Below, piece by piece: positions 12,250 through 19,887 of a stretch of DNA of 64,000 nucleotides. The position numbers were made by a program, and so were the translations under genes. The stretch is from NCBI RefSeq assembly GCF_002632755.1, contig NZ_NJAK01000001.1, positions 496,001 to 560,000 on the forward strand. Reading direction: 5' to 3'. The notes under the pieces are model-generated. The model saw only the letters and a list, made by a program, of their open reading frames with translations. It did no database searches and was not told the DNA's origin. Within the stretch, counting starts at the first letter, position 1. Each line of letters starts with the position of its first letter. This DNA comes from Xenorhabdus ishibashii. GTDB lineage: Bacteria > Pseudomonadota > Gammaproteobacteria > Enterobacterales > Enterobacteriaceae.

Positions 12250-13005
12250 ATGGCAGTCGAACTTACCGATGAAGAGACCTTGCGTTATAACCGACAGATT
12301 GTCTTACGTGGTTTCGATTTCGACGGGCAGGAAACATTAAAATCTGCCAAAGTGTTAATAGTGGGTGTGGGGGGACTGGGTTGTGCAGCTTCCCAATATC
12401 TTGCGGCAGCGGGTGTTGGGACAATTACTCTGCTGGATTTTGACACCGTTTCCCTTTCTAATCTGCAACGGCAGATCCTCCATCGCGATGAGCGCATTGG
12501 TATGGCAAAAGTACACTCCGCGGCGCTGATCCTGCGGGAAATCAACCCACATATCACCATCAACCCCATTGAAGGGCTATTGGATGATCCTGCATTAGAT
12601 GAATTAATCAGCCAACACGAAATTGTGCTCGACTGTACAGATAATGTAGCCATTCGTGAACAGCTCAATCGCCTGTGTTATAGACGTAAAATAACGTTGG
12701 TTTCGGGTGCTGCGATCCGTATGGAAGGCCAACTTTCTGTCTTTACTTACCAATCGAAAGCGCCTTGTTATCGTTGCCTGAGCCGCATGTTTGGTGAAAA
12801 CAGCCTGACTTGTGTTGAAGCAGGTGTAATGGCGCCATTAGTAGGCGTTATCGGCGCCTTGCAGGCAATGGAAACCATTAAGCTATTAACTCAATATGGG
12901 CAAACCTGTCATGGCAAAGTATTACTTTTCGATGCAATGACAATGCAATTTCGCCCAATAACATTGCAGAAAGATCCCTTGTGTGAGGTCTGCCAGTCGC
13001 AGTAG
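12250..13005 (+). CDS. moeB: Molybdopterin-synthase adenylyltransferase
   Basis: MoeB adenylates the C-terminal Gly-Gly of MoaD so that it can be sulfurylated for molybdopterin synthesis. The 251-residue E1-like protein has the ATP-binding loop VGVGGLGCAASQYLAAAGVG, the LLDFDTVSLSNLQRQ motif and the catalytic Asp region LDCTDN. Zinc-binding cysteine pairs are CYRC (about residues 172-175) and CEVC near the C-terminus. It is paired with moeA. Its substrate gene moaD lies 28 kb away in this window. Confidence 0.97.
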   Translation: MAVELTDEETLRYNRQIVLRGFDFDGQETLKSAKVLIVGVGGLGCAASQYLAAAGVGTITLLDFDTVSLSNLQRQILHRDERIGMAKVHSAALILREINPHITINPIEGLLDDPALDELISQHEIVLDCTDNVAIREQLNRLCYRRKITLVSGAAIRMEGQLSVFTYQSKAPCYRCLSRMFGENSLTCVEAGVMAPLVGVIGALQAMETIKLLTQYGQTCHGKVLLFDAMTMQFRPITLQKDPLCEVCQSQ

Positions 13006-13035
13006 CGATACCTATAAGTAACTATGTCTAGTAAT

Positions 13036-13074
13036 AAAGAAGCACCCAGCCAAATATGGCTGGGTGTTTCTTTT
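13036..13074. terminator. Bidirectional terminator between moeB and ybiT
   Basis: A near-perfect 16-bp stem (AAAGAAGCACCCAGCC / GGCTGGGTGTTTCTTT) with a 6-base loop lies between two convergent genes. It has T-rich 3' flanks in both directions, so it can serve both. Confidence 0.85.
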
Positions 13075-13090
13075 CCAATATAAATCTGGC

Positions 13091-14686
13091 TTATCCTGCA
13101 ATACCCTGACTTCTCAGATACTCATCATAAGTACCTTTAAAATCAATAATTTTATCGGATTTAATTTCCAAAATACGGCTAGCCAATGAACTAACAAATG
13201 CACGGTCATGAGAGACGAAAATCAACGTGCCCTGATAGAGTTCCAGCGCAAGGTTCAAAGATTCAATAGATTCCATATCCAGGTGGTTAGTGGGTTCATC
13301 CATAACCAGAATGTTAGGTTTCTGCATCATCAGCTTACCAAACAGCATCCGGCCTTGCTCACCACCGGAAAGTACACCGATTTTCTTCTTGATATCATCC
13401 TGCCCAAACAACAAGCGACCGAGAATACTGCGTACTGCCTGCTCATCATCGCCTTCACGCTTCCATTGGCTCATCCACTCAAATACGGTCATATCACAGT
13501 TAAAATCACTGGCATGATCCTGTGCGTAATAGCCAATCGTGCTGTTTTCAGACCACTTAATTGTGCCGCTGTTTGGTGTTTCTTCACCAACTAAGGTTTT
13601 CAAGAGTGTTGTTTTACCGATACCGTTTTCACCGATTACCGCCATCTTTTCGCCAACTTCCATCAGCAAATTCAGATTCTTGAACAGTGGCTCGTTATCG
13701 TAACCCTTGGTCAACCCCTCCAATTCCAGTGCATTACGGAACAGTTTTTTCTCCTGTTCAAAGCGGATATATGGATTCTGACGACTGGAAGCTTTCACTT
13801 CTTCCAACTGGATCTTATCAATCTGACGGGCGCGGGAAGTTGCCTGTTTAGATTTGGAAGCATTGGCACTGAAACGACTAACGAATGACTGCAATTCAGC
13901 AATCTGTGCCTTTTTCTTGGCATTATCAGCCAGCAAACGGTCACGAGCTTGCGTAGCGGCAATCATATATTCATCATAGTTGCCAGGGAACAAACGCAGT
14001 TCACCATAGTCCAAATCGGCCATATGGGTACATACCGTATTCAGGAAATGACGGTCATGGGAAATAATGATCATGGTGCTGTTACGTTCATTGAGCACCT
14101 CTTCCAACCAGCGGATGGTATCGATATCCAGGTTGTTGGTTGGCTCATCGAGCAGCAAGACATCAGGATCAGAAAACAGGGCTTGTGCCAGCAATACACG
14201 CAATTTCCAGCCCGGAGCTACTGCACTCATTAAACCATAATGCTGCTCCACAGGAATGCCGACACCCAGCAACAATTCGCCGGCACGCGCTTCTGCACTG
14301 TAACCATCCATCTCACCATAAGCGACTTCCAGATCGGCGACACGATAGCCATCTTCTTCGCTCATCTCTGTCATCGCATAAATGCGGTCACGCTCTTGTT
14401 TGACTTCCCATAGCTCCGAGTGCCCCATGATGACAGTATCCAACACGGTATATTCTTCGAAAGCAAACTGATCCTGACGCAACTTACCCAGACGCTCATT
14501 AGGATCAAGGCTGACATTACCGGAAGTTGGGGTTAAATCTTTGCCCAGGATTTTCATGAAAGTAGATTTACCTGCCCCATTCGCCCCAATCAAACCATAG
14601 CGGTTACCGTTGCCGAATTTGACAGAAATATTTTCAAACAGTGGCTTACTGCCAAACTGCATAGTGATGTTGTTTGTACTTAACAC
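13091..14686 (-). CDS. ybiT: ABC-F family ATPase YbiT
   Basis: This is a cytosolic translation-linked ABC-F protein with two ATPase domains and no membrane part. Walker A motifs are GANGAGKST and GENGIGKTT. The second signature reads LSGGEQGRM, and Walker B motifs are [11 protein letters not shown] and [12 protein letters not shown] basic linker (about residues 235-320) joins the two halves. Alignment to E. coli YbiT (530 residues) supports a GTG start at 14686, giving 531 residues; the upstream extension [12 protein letters not shown]... has no counterpart. ABC-F members act on the ribosomal E site, but the role of YbiT is not well defined. Confidence 0.93.
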   Translation of the reverse strand: MLSTNNITMQFGSKPLFENISVKFGNGNRYGLIGANGAGKSTFMKILGKDLTPTSGNVSLDPNERLGKLRQDQFAFEEYTVLDTVIMGHSELWEVKQERDRIYAMTEMSEEDGYRVADLEVAYGEMDGYSAEARAGELLLGVGIPVEQHYGLMSAVAPGWKLRVLLAQALFSDPDVLLLDEPTNNLDIDTIRWLEEVLNERNSTMIIISHDRHFLNTVCTHMADLDYGELRLFPGNYDEYMIAATQARDRLLADNAKKKAQIAELQSFVSRFSANASKSKQATSRARQIDKIQLEEVKASSRQNPYIRFEQEKKLFRNALELEGLTKGYDNEPLFKNLNLLMEVGEKMAVIGENGIGKTTLLKTLVGEETPNSGTIKWSENSTIGYYAQDHASDFNCDMTVFEWMSQWKREGDDEQAVRSILGRLLFGQDDIKKKIGVLSGGEQGRMLFGKLMMQKPNILVMDEPTNHLDMESIESLNLALELYQGTLIFVSHDRAFVSSLASRILEIKSDKIIDFKGTYDEYLRSQGIAG

Positions 14687-14953
14687 AACTGTTGCTCTTA
14701 TAAGTGAGTAAAAAGGGAGATGATAAAACCGATAGCCGCGCATTATGCCACAACAGAAGAAAAGTATCGCCAGAATGCGTTATCCACTTTCAAATTCAGG
14801 GCAATACCTTAAATAACATACTGAATATTAATTATTTTTTATGAAAAACTTAATGTATTGAACTGTGAAACATAGAACAAAAAACAGTACTGTTATAAAC
14901 TTCATTCTGAATTTTACAACTCAATAATTCATTCAATATACCGGAAAAATACT

Positions 14954-15961
14954 ATGCAAAAAGTAAGATGGGGTATTATAGGCTGTGGTAATGTAACAGA
15001 AGTAAAAAGTGGCCCTGCTTTTTATAAGTTAGAGAATTCAGAATTAGTTGCCGTTATGCGTCGCAATGCAGATTTAGCCAAAGATTTTGCCGAACGACAC
15101 AATATCCGAAAATGGTATTCGGATGCCGAATCTTTGATTAATGATCCGGAGGTTGATGCCGTTTATATTGCTACCCCACCTTCTACCCATAAAAAATATA
15201 CCATTTTGGCAGCACAGGCCGGCAAAAGTGTTTATGTCGAAAAACCAATGGCATTAACATTTGAAGAATGCAACGAAATGATTGCCATCTGCCGATTTCA
15301 AAAAGTTTCACTGTTCGTCGCTTATTATCGCAGAGCGCTACCGAGATTTATTAAAATAAAAGAATTAATTGATTCTGGAGCAATTGGTACACCACGAATT
15401 GTCAATTGCATGCAATTCAGGGAAATGGCGTCTATTTATCAAGATCCTGATAATTTACCCTGGCTTGTTAAACCCGAAATATCTGGTGGTGGCTTATTTG
15501 TTGATTTAGCTTGTCACACACTCGATATATTGGATTTTCTGCTGGGCAAAATTATTTCAGTCAAAGGACATGCCCATTCACAGGCAAAAGCCTATCCCGC
15601 CGAAGATTGTGTTTCTATGTCATTTATGTTCGAGGATCATGTTCAGGGAGTTGGCATTTGGAATTTTGTCGCCAGTTTTCGCGAGGATAAAGTCGAAATT
15701 ATCGGTACAAAAGGCAAAATCGTTTTTGCCACATTTGGTGATTCCCCCATTTCACACTATGACGAAAATAACCAACTACACCAATATCATTTCGAAAATC
15801 CCAAACATATCCAAATGCCATTCATTCAGACGGTTATTAATAACATACAGGGTAATGGCAGTTGCCCATCCACAGGTGAATCTGCCGCCCGCACCAGTTG
15901 GGTTATTGATGAAGTATTAAAAGAATATCGGGCTGCTTCAAACACTATTTCCCACAAATAG
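14954..15961 (+). CDS. Gfo/Idh/MocA-family NAD(P)-dependent oxidoreductase
   Basis: The 335-residue protein begins with a Rossmann fold (WGIIGCGNVTEVKSGPAF) and carries the family's EKP motif in VYVEKPMALTFEEC, near residues 94-107. A C-terminal alpha/beta domain holds the conserved GGGLFVDLACHTLDILDFLLG stretch, with the probable catalytic His. Such enzymes oxidise sugars, inositols or amino sugars, but the substrate cannot be told. It is a single gene with no sugar-related neighbour, and it interrupts the conserved ybiT-rhtA-dps stretch together with the next gene. It ends at a strong hairpin. Confidence 0.85.
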   Translation: MQKVRWGIIGCGNVTEVKSGPAFYKLENSELVAVMRRNADLAKDFAERHNIRKWYSDAESLINDPEVDAVYIATPPSTHKKYTILAAQAGKSVYVEKPMALTFEECNEMIAICRFQKVSLFVAYYRRALPRFIKIKELIDSGAIGTPRIVNCMQFREMASIYQDPDNLPWLVKPEISGGGLFVDLACHTLDILDFLLGKIISVKGHAHSQAKAYPAEDCVSMSFMFEDHVQGVGIWNFVASFREDKVEIIGTKGKIVFATFGDSPISHYDENNQLHQYHFENPKHIQMPFIQTVINNIQGNGSCPSTGESAARTSWVIDEVLKEYRAASNTISHK

Positions 15962-16116
15962 TCACTTGCCAGACACAATATTGTAAAAAAACCAAAAATA
16001 ACAAATCTTGTATAAATTTCTAAACTACCTCAATTTATGTCGTGGAGTGAATTAATAAGTCTGGTATTACTGCTTAAAAATATGAAGGGTAAATTGAATA
16101 CCTTTACGACTACAAT

Positions 16117-16145
16117 AACCATCAAAGCATAGCTTTGATGGTTTT
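16117..16145. terminator. Bidirectional terminator between oxidoreductase and GNAT genes
   Basis: A perfect 12-bp stem (AACCATCAAAGC / GCTTTGATGGTT) encloses a 3-base loop. T tracts lie on the plus side (TTTTAAT). It is placed between two convergent genes. Confidence 0.85.
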
Positions 16146-16161
16146 AATATATCATTCCTGA

Positions 16162-16626
16162 TCACAAGGTAAGCGCCATCGTTCTGCTGGCTTCCCGATA
16201 TCCTTCCCTTATATAAAAACGTATCGCATCAACATTCTGGGATAATACACTCAGTTCAAGGTGTGAATAATGGTTTTCTTGCGCCCACTTTTTCATACCC
16301 GCCAGCAATTTCTGACCAATGCCAAGACTTCTGGCATCCGGACTCACCATTAAGTCAAAAACATAACCATAAGTTCTCGGAACCAGACAATTAAAGGGAG
16401 GTGTCTTTTGTTCTTGAGCAATAGCAAAACCGCTAATACTGCCATTCTCATCTTCTGCAACCAATAAGTGAAACTCATCGTTATTGATATTGGAAGCAAT
16501 AAAATCTCTGTCTTGTTCAGCCGTTTGCATTCTATCCGGCTGCAATGCAGCCATTTCACTGAACAATATCCTATAAAGAGATAAAATAGCCTCAATATCC
16601 TGCATAGTAGCCGTTCTTATTATCAT
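16162..16626 (-). CDS. GNAT-family N-acetyltransferase
   Basis: This 154-residue single-domain protein has the GNAT fold. The acetyl-CoA pyrophosphate-binding motif A is SPDARSLGIGQKLLAGM near residues 108-124. It is followed by a typical NVDAIRFYIREGYREASRTM C-terminal segment. The acceptor is unknown. A GAGGG ribosome site lies just ahead of ATG 16626. It is convergent with the oxidoreductase gene and divergent from rhtA. Both flanking accessory genes may be one insertion relative to the E. coli backbone. Confidence 0.85.
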   Translation of the reverse strand: MIIRTATMQDIEAILSLYRILFSEMAALQPDRMQTAEQDRDFIASNINNDEFHLLVAEDENGSISGFAIAQEQKTPPFNCLVPRTYGYVFDLMVSPDARSLGIGQKLLAGMKKWAQENHYSHLELSVLSQNVDAIRFYIREGYREASRTMALTL

Positions 16627-16859
16627 TAGATTCCCTCGATTATTTTTAATGATTCAGTATAGATTTACACCAGCAGAATAATACAATTATTAGAACGATC
16701 AAATTCCTTCACTGAATGCTTCCAATGTGCCAAAACCTCCCGATAAAACCACAAAATTCGCTATTAACAAACATGCACTGATAATACGGTTGAGTTATCT
16801 CTGTTTCACTGCGAAGATGACATCTCTTAAATAACACGTTGTAACTGAGGTTTTTTTAA

Positions 16860-17750
16860 ATGTCTCTTTCCAAACATCGGGCAGCTTCTTTTCCACTGCT
16901 TCCTGTGATTTTATTGTTACTGTCAATGACATCAATTCAAGCTGGAGCCTCATTGGCTAAAACATTATTTCCTGTCATTGGTGCGCCTGGTGTCACAGCT
17001 TTGAGACTTGCATTAGGAACGATCATTCTATTTTTGATTTTTAAACCGTGGCGACTGAAATTTCAGCGTTCTTCATTACTCCCCCTTTTCGCCTATGGCA
17101 TTTCTCTGGGAGCAATGAACTATCTGTTTTATCTGTCCTTATCCCGAATTCCGCTCGGCATTGCCGTTGCGCTTGAGTTTACCGGACCTTTGGCGGTAGC
17201 CATGTTTTCTTCCCGCCGCCCTCTGGATTTTCTCTGGATTGCTCTGGTCATTGCTGGATTAAGCTTCCTGCTGCCAATCGGGAATAGCATCAATACACTC
17301 GATCCTATCGGTATTGTGTACGCACTGGGAGCCGGTATTTTCTGGGCACTTTATATTATCTTTGGGCAACGCGCTGGTGCGGGCTATGGTGCTGCGACGG
17401 TCTCTATTGGTTCACTCATTGCTGCCTTTATCTTTTTCCCTGTCGGATTAATACAGACTGGCTCTGAACTCCTGTTCGATACTTCTCTGCTGCCGATTGC
17501 CCTGGGGATCGCTATTTTATCCACCGCATTTCCTTACACTCTGGAAATGATTGCACTGACACGTCTGCCAGCCAAAACATTTGGGACATTAATGAGCCTT
17601 GAACCTGCGTTGGGAGCATTATCAGGCATCATCTTCCTTAATGAGCATTTGACAAAAATTCAATGGATTGCTCTCTTTTGCATTATTTGTGCTTCTATAG
17701 GCTCCACCTCGACTATTAAGCGAAAAACTAAAATAGAAAAAGTAGCATAA
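16860..17750 (+). CDS. rhtA: Threonine/homoserine exporter RhtA (EamA family)
   Basis: RhtA is an inner-membrane exporter of threonine, homoserine and other amino acids. The 296 residues contain ten hydrophobic segments in two EamA repeats. The family stretches AGASLAKTLFPVIGAPGVTALRL and LSRIPLGIAVALEFTGPLAVA are visible near the N-terminus and near residue 100. The gene neighbours dps, as in E. coli. A GAGG ribosome site lies 8 bases before ATG, and a strong terminator follows. Confidence 0.92.
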   Translation: MSLSKHRAASFPLLPVILLLLSMTSIQAGASLAKTLFPVIGAPGVTALRLALGTIILFLIFKPWRLKFQRSSLLPLFAYGISLGAMNYLFYLSLSRIPLGIAVALEFTGPLAVAMFSSRRPLDFLWIALVIAGLSFLLPIGNSINTLDPIGIVYALGAGIFWALYIIFGQRAGAGYGAATVSIGSLIAAFIFFPVGLIQTGSELLFDTSLLPIALGIAILSTAFPYTLEMIALTRLPAKTFGTLMSLEPALGALSGIIFLNEHLTKIQWIALFCIICASIGSTSTIKRKTKIEKVA

Positions 17751-17781
17751 TAACTTTAGATATATCGATTTGATTTATTGA

Positions 17782-17815
17782 AGCCGGAGAAAGAATTTCA
17801 TTCTCCGGTTTTTTA
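17782..17815 (+). terminator. Rho-independent terminator of rhtA
   Basis: Stem CCGGAGAA / TTCTCCGG, extended by a wobble pair, is followed by six T on the plus strand. It starts about 30 bases after the rhtA stop. Confidence 0.85.
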
Positions 17816-17960
17816 TTTTCACAAATTATCAATATGTTACTGACCGCTATAATAACTATCAATTCGATAGAGATAAGCAATATGACTTCCGGCAAATGAT
17901 CAACTAAATTTATTCTATCTAATGAGATAACTCATTACTCAGAATTAATGGAGCATTATG

Positions 17961-18464
17961 ATGAATACAGCAAAATTAATCAAAACTGAACCTTCTAACC
18001 TGATTTATACCCGAAATAATCTTGATAAAGGTATTAAACAGAGAACGATTACTGCCTTAAATCATATGGTGACCCAATTTATCGATCTATCCATGCTGAC
18101 TAAGCAGGCTCACTGGAACATGCGTGGCCACAATTTCATTGCCATTCATGAAATGCTGGATGATTTTCGTAATTCCATCACGGATCATCTTGACACATTT
18201 GCAGAGCGAGCGGTTCAACTAGGTGGAACGGCGCTGGGCACTGTTCAGGAAGTATATAAACGTACCACATTGGAAAGCTATCCAACGGGTATTCATAATG
18301 TACAGGATCATCTAAAGGCACTGGCAGATCGTTATGCTGTTGTTGCTAATGATATCCGTCAGGCGATTGTTGATGCAGAAGATGAAGATACGGCGGATAT
18401 GTTTACTGCGGCGTCCCGTGATCTCGACAAATTTTTATGGTTTATCGAAGCAAATATTGAGTAA
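17961..18464 (+). CDS. dps: DNA-protection ferritin-like protein Dps
   Basis: Dps forms 12-subunit shells that oxidise and store iron and coat DNA in starvation or oxidative stress. From ATG 17961 the protein has 167 residues, exactly as in E. coli. The inter-subunit ferroxidase residues match: H51, H63, D67, D78 and E82. The basic N-terminal tail that binds DNA is short but present ([10 protein letters not shown]). A GGAG site lies 7 bases upstream; an adjacent ATG at 17958 would add one Met. It lies next to rhtA, as in E. coli, and ends at a terminator. Confidence 0.96.
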   Translation: MNTAKLIKTEPSNLIYTRNNLDKGIKQRTITALNHMVTQFIDLSMLTKQAHWNMRGHNFIAIHEMLDDFRNSITDHLDTFAERAVQLGGTALGTVQEVYKRTTLESYPTGIHNVQDHLKALADRYAVVANDIRQAIVDAEDEDTADMFTAASRDLDKFLWFIEANIE

Positions 18465-18494
18465 TAAAATAAAAATATTATTCTTCATTAAGTT

Positions 18495-18518
18495 AAGGCC
18501 ACCTCCGTGGCCTTTTTT
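18495..18518 (+). terminator. Rho-independent terminator of dps
   Basis: A perfect 8-bp stem AAGGCCAC / GTGGCCTT with a CTCC loop runs into six T. A second small hairpin (CCATCAAC / GTTGGTGG) follows at once. Confidence 0.92.
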
Positions 18519-18657
18519 CCATCAACGCCCATTGTTGGTGGGAAAAAACATAAAAAAAAGAAGTTATAACCTTAAAAATCTTGCAAACCTTTAAAAAAAT
18601 CATTTTTCTCTCTATAATCCCTGTTTGATTCAAAAATAAACATGAGGATTCTATAAG

Positions 18658-18882
18658 ATGGATATTGAAGTCAAAGATTCTAACGGCACATTGCTGAACG
18701 ACGGTGATTCAGTTCAGGTTATCAAGGACTTGAAAGTCAAAGGGACTTCCAAGACGCTGAAACGCGGCACACTGATCAAAAACATCCGCCTGACTCACCG
18801 CGAAGATGAGATCGAATGCAATGCCGATAAAATTAAGGGATTAGTCCTGAAAACCTGCTTCCTGAAAAAGATAGATAAATAA
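18658..18882 (+). CDS. PhnA-domain protein lacking the zinc ribbon
   Basis: The 74 residues match the C-terminal PhnA domain of E. coli YjdM, with the core DGDSVQVIKDLKVKG and the IKNIRL stretch. YjdM has about 111 residues and starts with a Cys4 zinc ribbon (CPKC...CPEC); that part is absent here, and the DNA upstream does not encode it. The gene still has its own start, with GAGG 9 bases before ATG and a TATAAT at 18613. It therefore looks like a functional short form rather than debris. The domain's function is unknown; the phosphonate link is historical. A strong terminator follows. Confidence 0.85.
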   Translation: MDIEVKDSNGTLLNDGDSVQVIKDLKVKGTSKTLKRGTLIKNIRLTHREDEIECNADKIKGLVLKTCFLKKIDK

Positions 18883-18905
18883 CAGTTACAATCCAATTTT
18901 TGTTT

Positions 18906-18948
18906 AAAGGATAAATAATATTAACTTTTATATTATTTATCCTTTTTT
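18906..18948 (+). terminator. Rho-independent terminator of the PhnA-like gene
   Basis: A perfect 16-bp stem (AAAGGATAAATAATAT and its complement) with an 8-base loop ends in a six-T tract. It begins 23 bases after the stop codon. Confidence 0.9.
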
Positions 18949-19208
18949 ATTAACGGGATTAAAATCGAATAATATCACTCATATTGAATCAGGCGACTCA
19001 TTATTATCGATGCCAATTAAATTTTTCCGTTAAAAATAACAATATCACCTAGAAAATCAATCCATTAAATACATAATTCATAAACCAAGCCCCAGAAAAA
19101 CACCAAATAGATTGGAATTTCAGCCAAGAGAATTTATGATAAATATGTTTTTATTCTGATACAGAATAAAAATATTGAAAATATTAAAGTTTATATAGAG
19201 GTTACAAG
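18949..19208. other. AT-rich spacer before the small secreted-protein gene
   Basis: Between the terminator at 18948 and the gene at 19209 I see no coding frame of useful length. The stretch is very AT-rich. It must hold the promoter of the next gene, but no convincing -35/-10 pair stands out. Confidence 0.5.
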
Positions 19209-19418
19209 ATGAAGACTTCACTTACTCTATGCACAGCTATTCTGCTATTAACATCCTGGAATACATTTGCAACAGAAGCAAAATCGAACAATAAATCTGA
19301 ACAATGCAAATCACTTGCATTTACTATATGTGCCAAGCATATTAAACACCATAAAAAATATCAATTTTGCCTTAAAGAGATATATAGCAACTGTATGCAC
19401 CAGATAGGTACGATATAA
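19209..19418 (+). CDS. Small secreted four-cysteine protein, function unknown
   Basis: The 69-residue product starts with a clear signal peptide, with cleavage probably after NTFA (residue 21). The mature part is about 48 residues, rich in Lys and His. It has exactly four cysteines at 33, 41, 54 and 62, in a symmetrical CX7C-X12-CX7C pattern. That spacing would suit two short helices joined by disulfides. A GAGG site lies 8 bases before ATG. I do not recognise a family. It is an isolated gene in an AT-rich accessory stretch between dps and dinG, flanked downstream by two inverted repeats. It could be a small toxin, an inhibitor or a periplasmic factor; nothing decides between these. Confidence 0.7.
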   Translation: MKTSLTLCTAILLLTSWNTFATEAKSNNKSEQCKSLAFTICAKHIKHHKKYQFCLKEIYSNCMHQIGTI

Positions 19419-19475
19419 CTTCAACGCTATTAAATAAATGTGATTTCAGAAATCCGTAAGTTAAGTTTGGTGGTG

Positions 19476-19525
19476 TATACCCGTCCTTATTAAGGTACTA
19501 AAAACCTTCAATAGTGACGGGTATA
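19476..19525. repeat. Inverted repeat with TATACCCGTC ends
   Basis: Ten-base arms TATACCCGTC and GACGGGTATA are perfect complements. Inside, AAGGT and ACCTT pair again, giving a nested hairpin. It lies 57 bases after the small secreted-protein gene and could end its transcript, although no T tract follows. Confidence 0.7.
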
Positions 19526-19810
19526 TGTAACCTTACTGACAATCCATCAACCATTTCTTATTGATATACTGTTATTTTTTATGAACAACTCATTTATCAG
19601 AATACAATTAACTAATTAATATAAAATCACCTTAAGTCAAACCAAAGTTGGCATTCATAAAGCCAATTACTGATTGAACAAGTATCTAAGCTACTCTGAT
19701 GTTCTCATTTTTGCCTGCTTTCTGCCATTTTACTGGTATTTATACCTGTTTTTAACATGTTACCATTACGAATCTTAAGATGTACCAATTTAACTTAATA
19801 ATGCAGGTTT

Positions 19811-19887
19811 ATCTTGGATTCACATATTAACTTCCAATCGTTTACTTCGTTCATTGCGGTGTTGCACTTAATATGTGAATCCAAGAT
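19811..19887. repeat. Perfect 20-bp inverted repeat touching the dinG stop codon
   Basis: Arms at 19811-19830 and 19868-19887 (ATCTTGGATTCACATATTAA and its complement) match at all 20 positions around a 37-base centre. The right arm ends at the base before the dinG stop codon. The inner sequence GTTGCACTTA recalls ends of IS30-type elements, from memory only. It may be a miniature element or a relic of one, and could fold into a dinG 3' hairpin. Confidence 0.75.

Larger units (their letters stand above)
19419..19887. other. Non-coding stretch with two inverted repeats
   Basis: No credible gene lies in these 469 bases. They hold two palindromic structures, listed separately, and otherwise AT-rich DNA. 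The region separates the small secreted-protein gene from the 3' end of dinG. Confidence 0.6.

Noticed and set aside
14687..14743. Longer ybiT start
   Set aside because: Residues [15 protein letters not shown] have no match in YbiT; GTG 14686 gives the family length.
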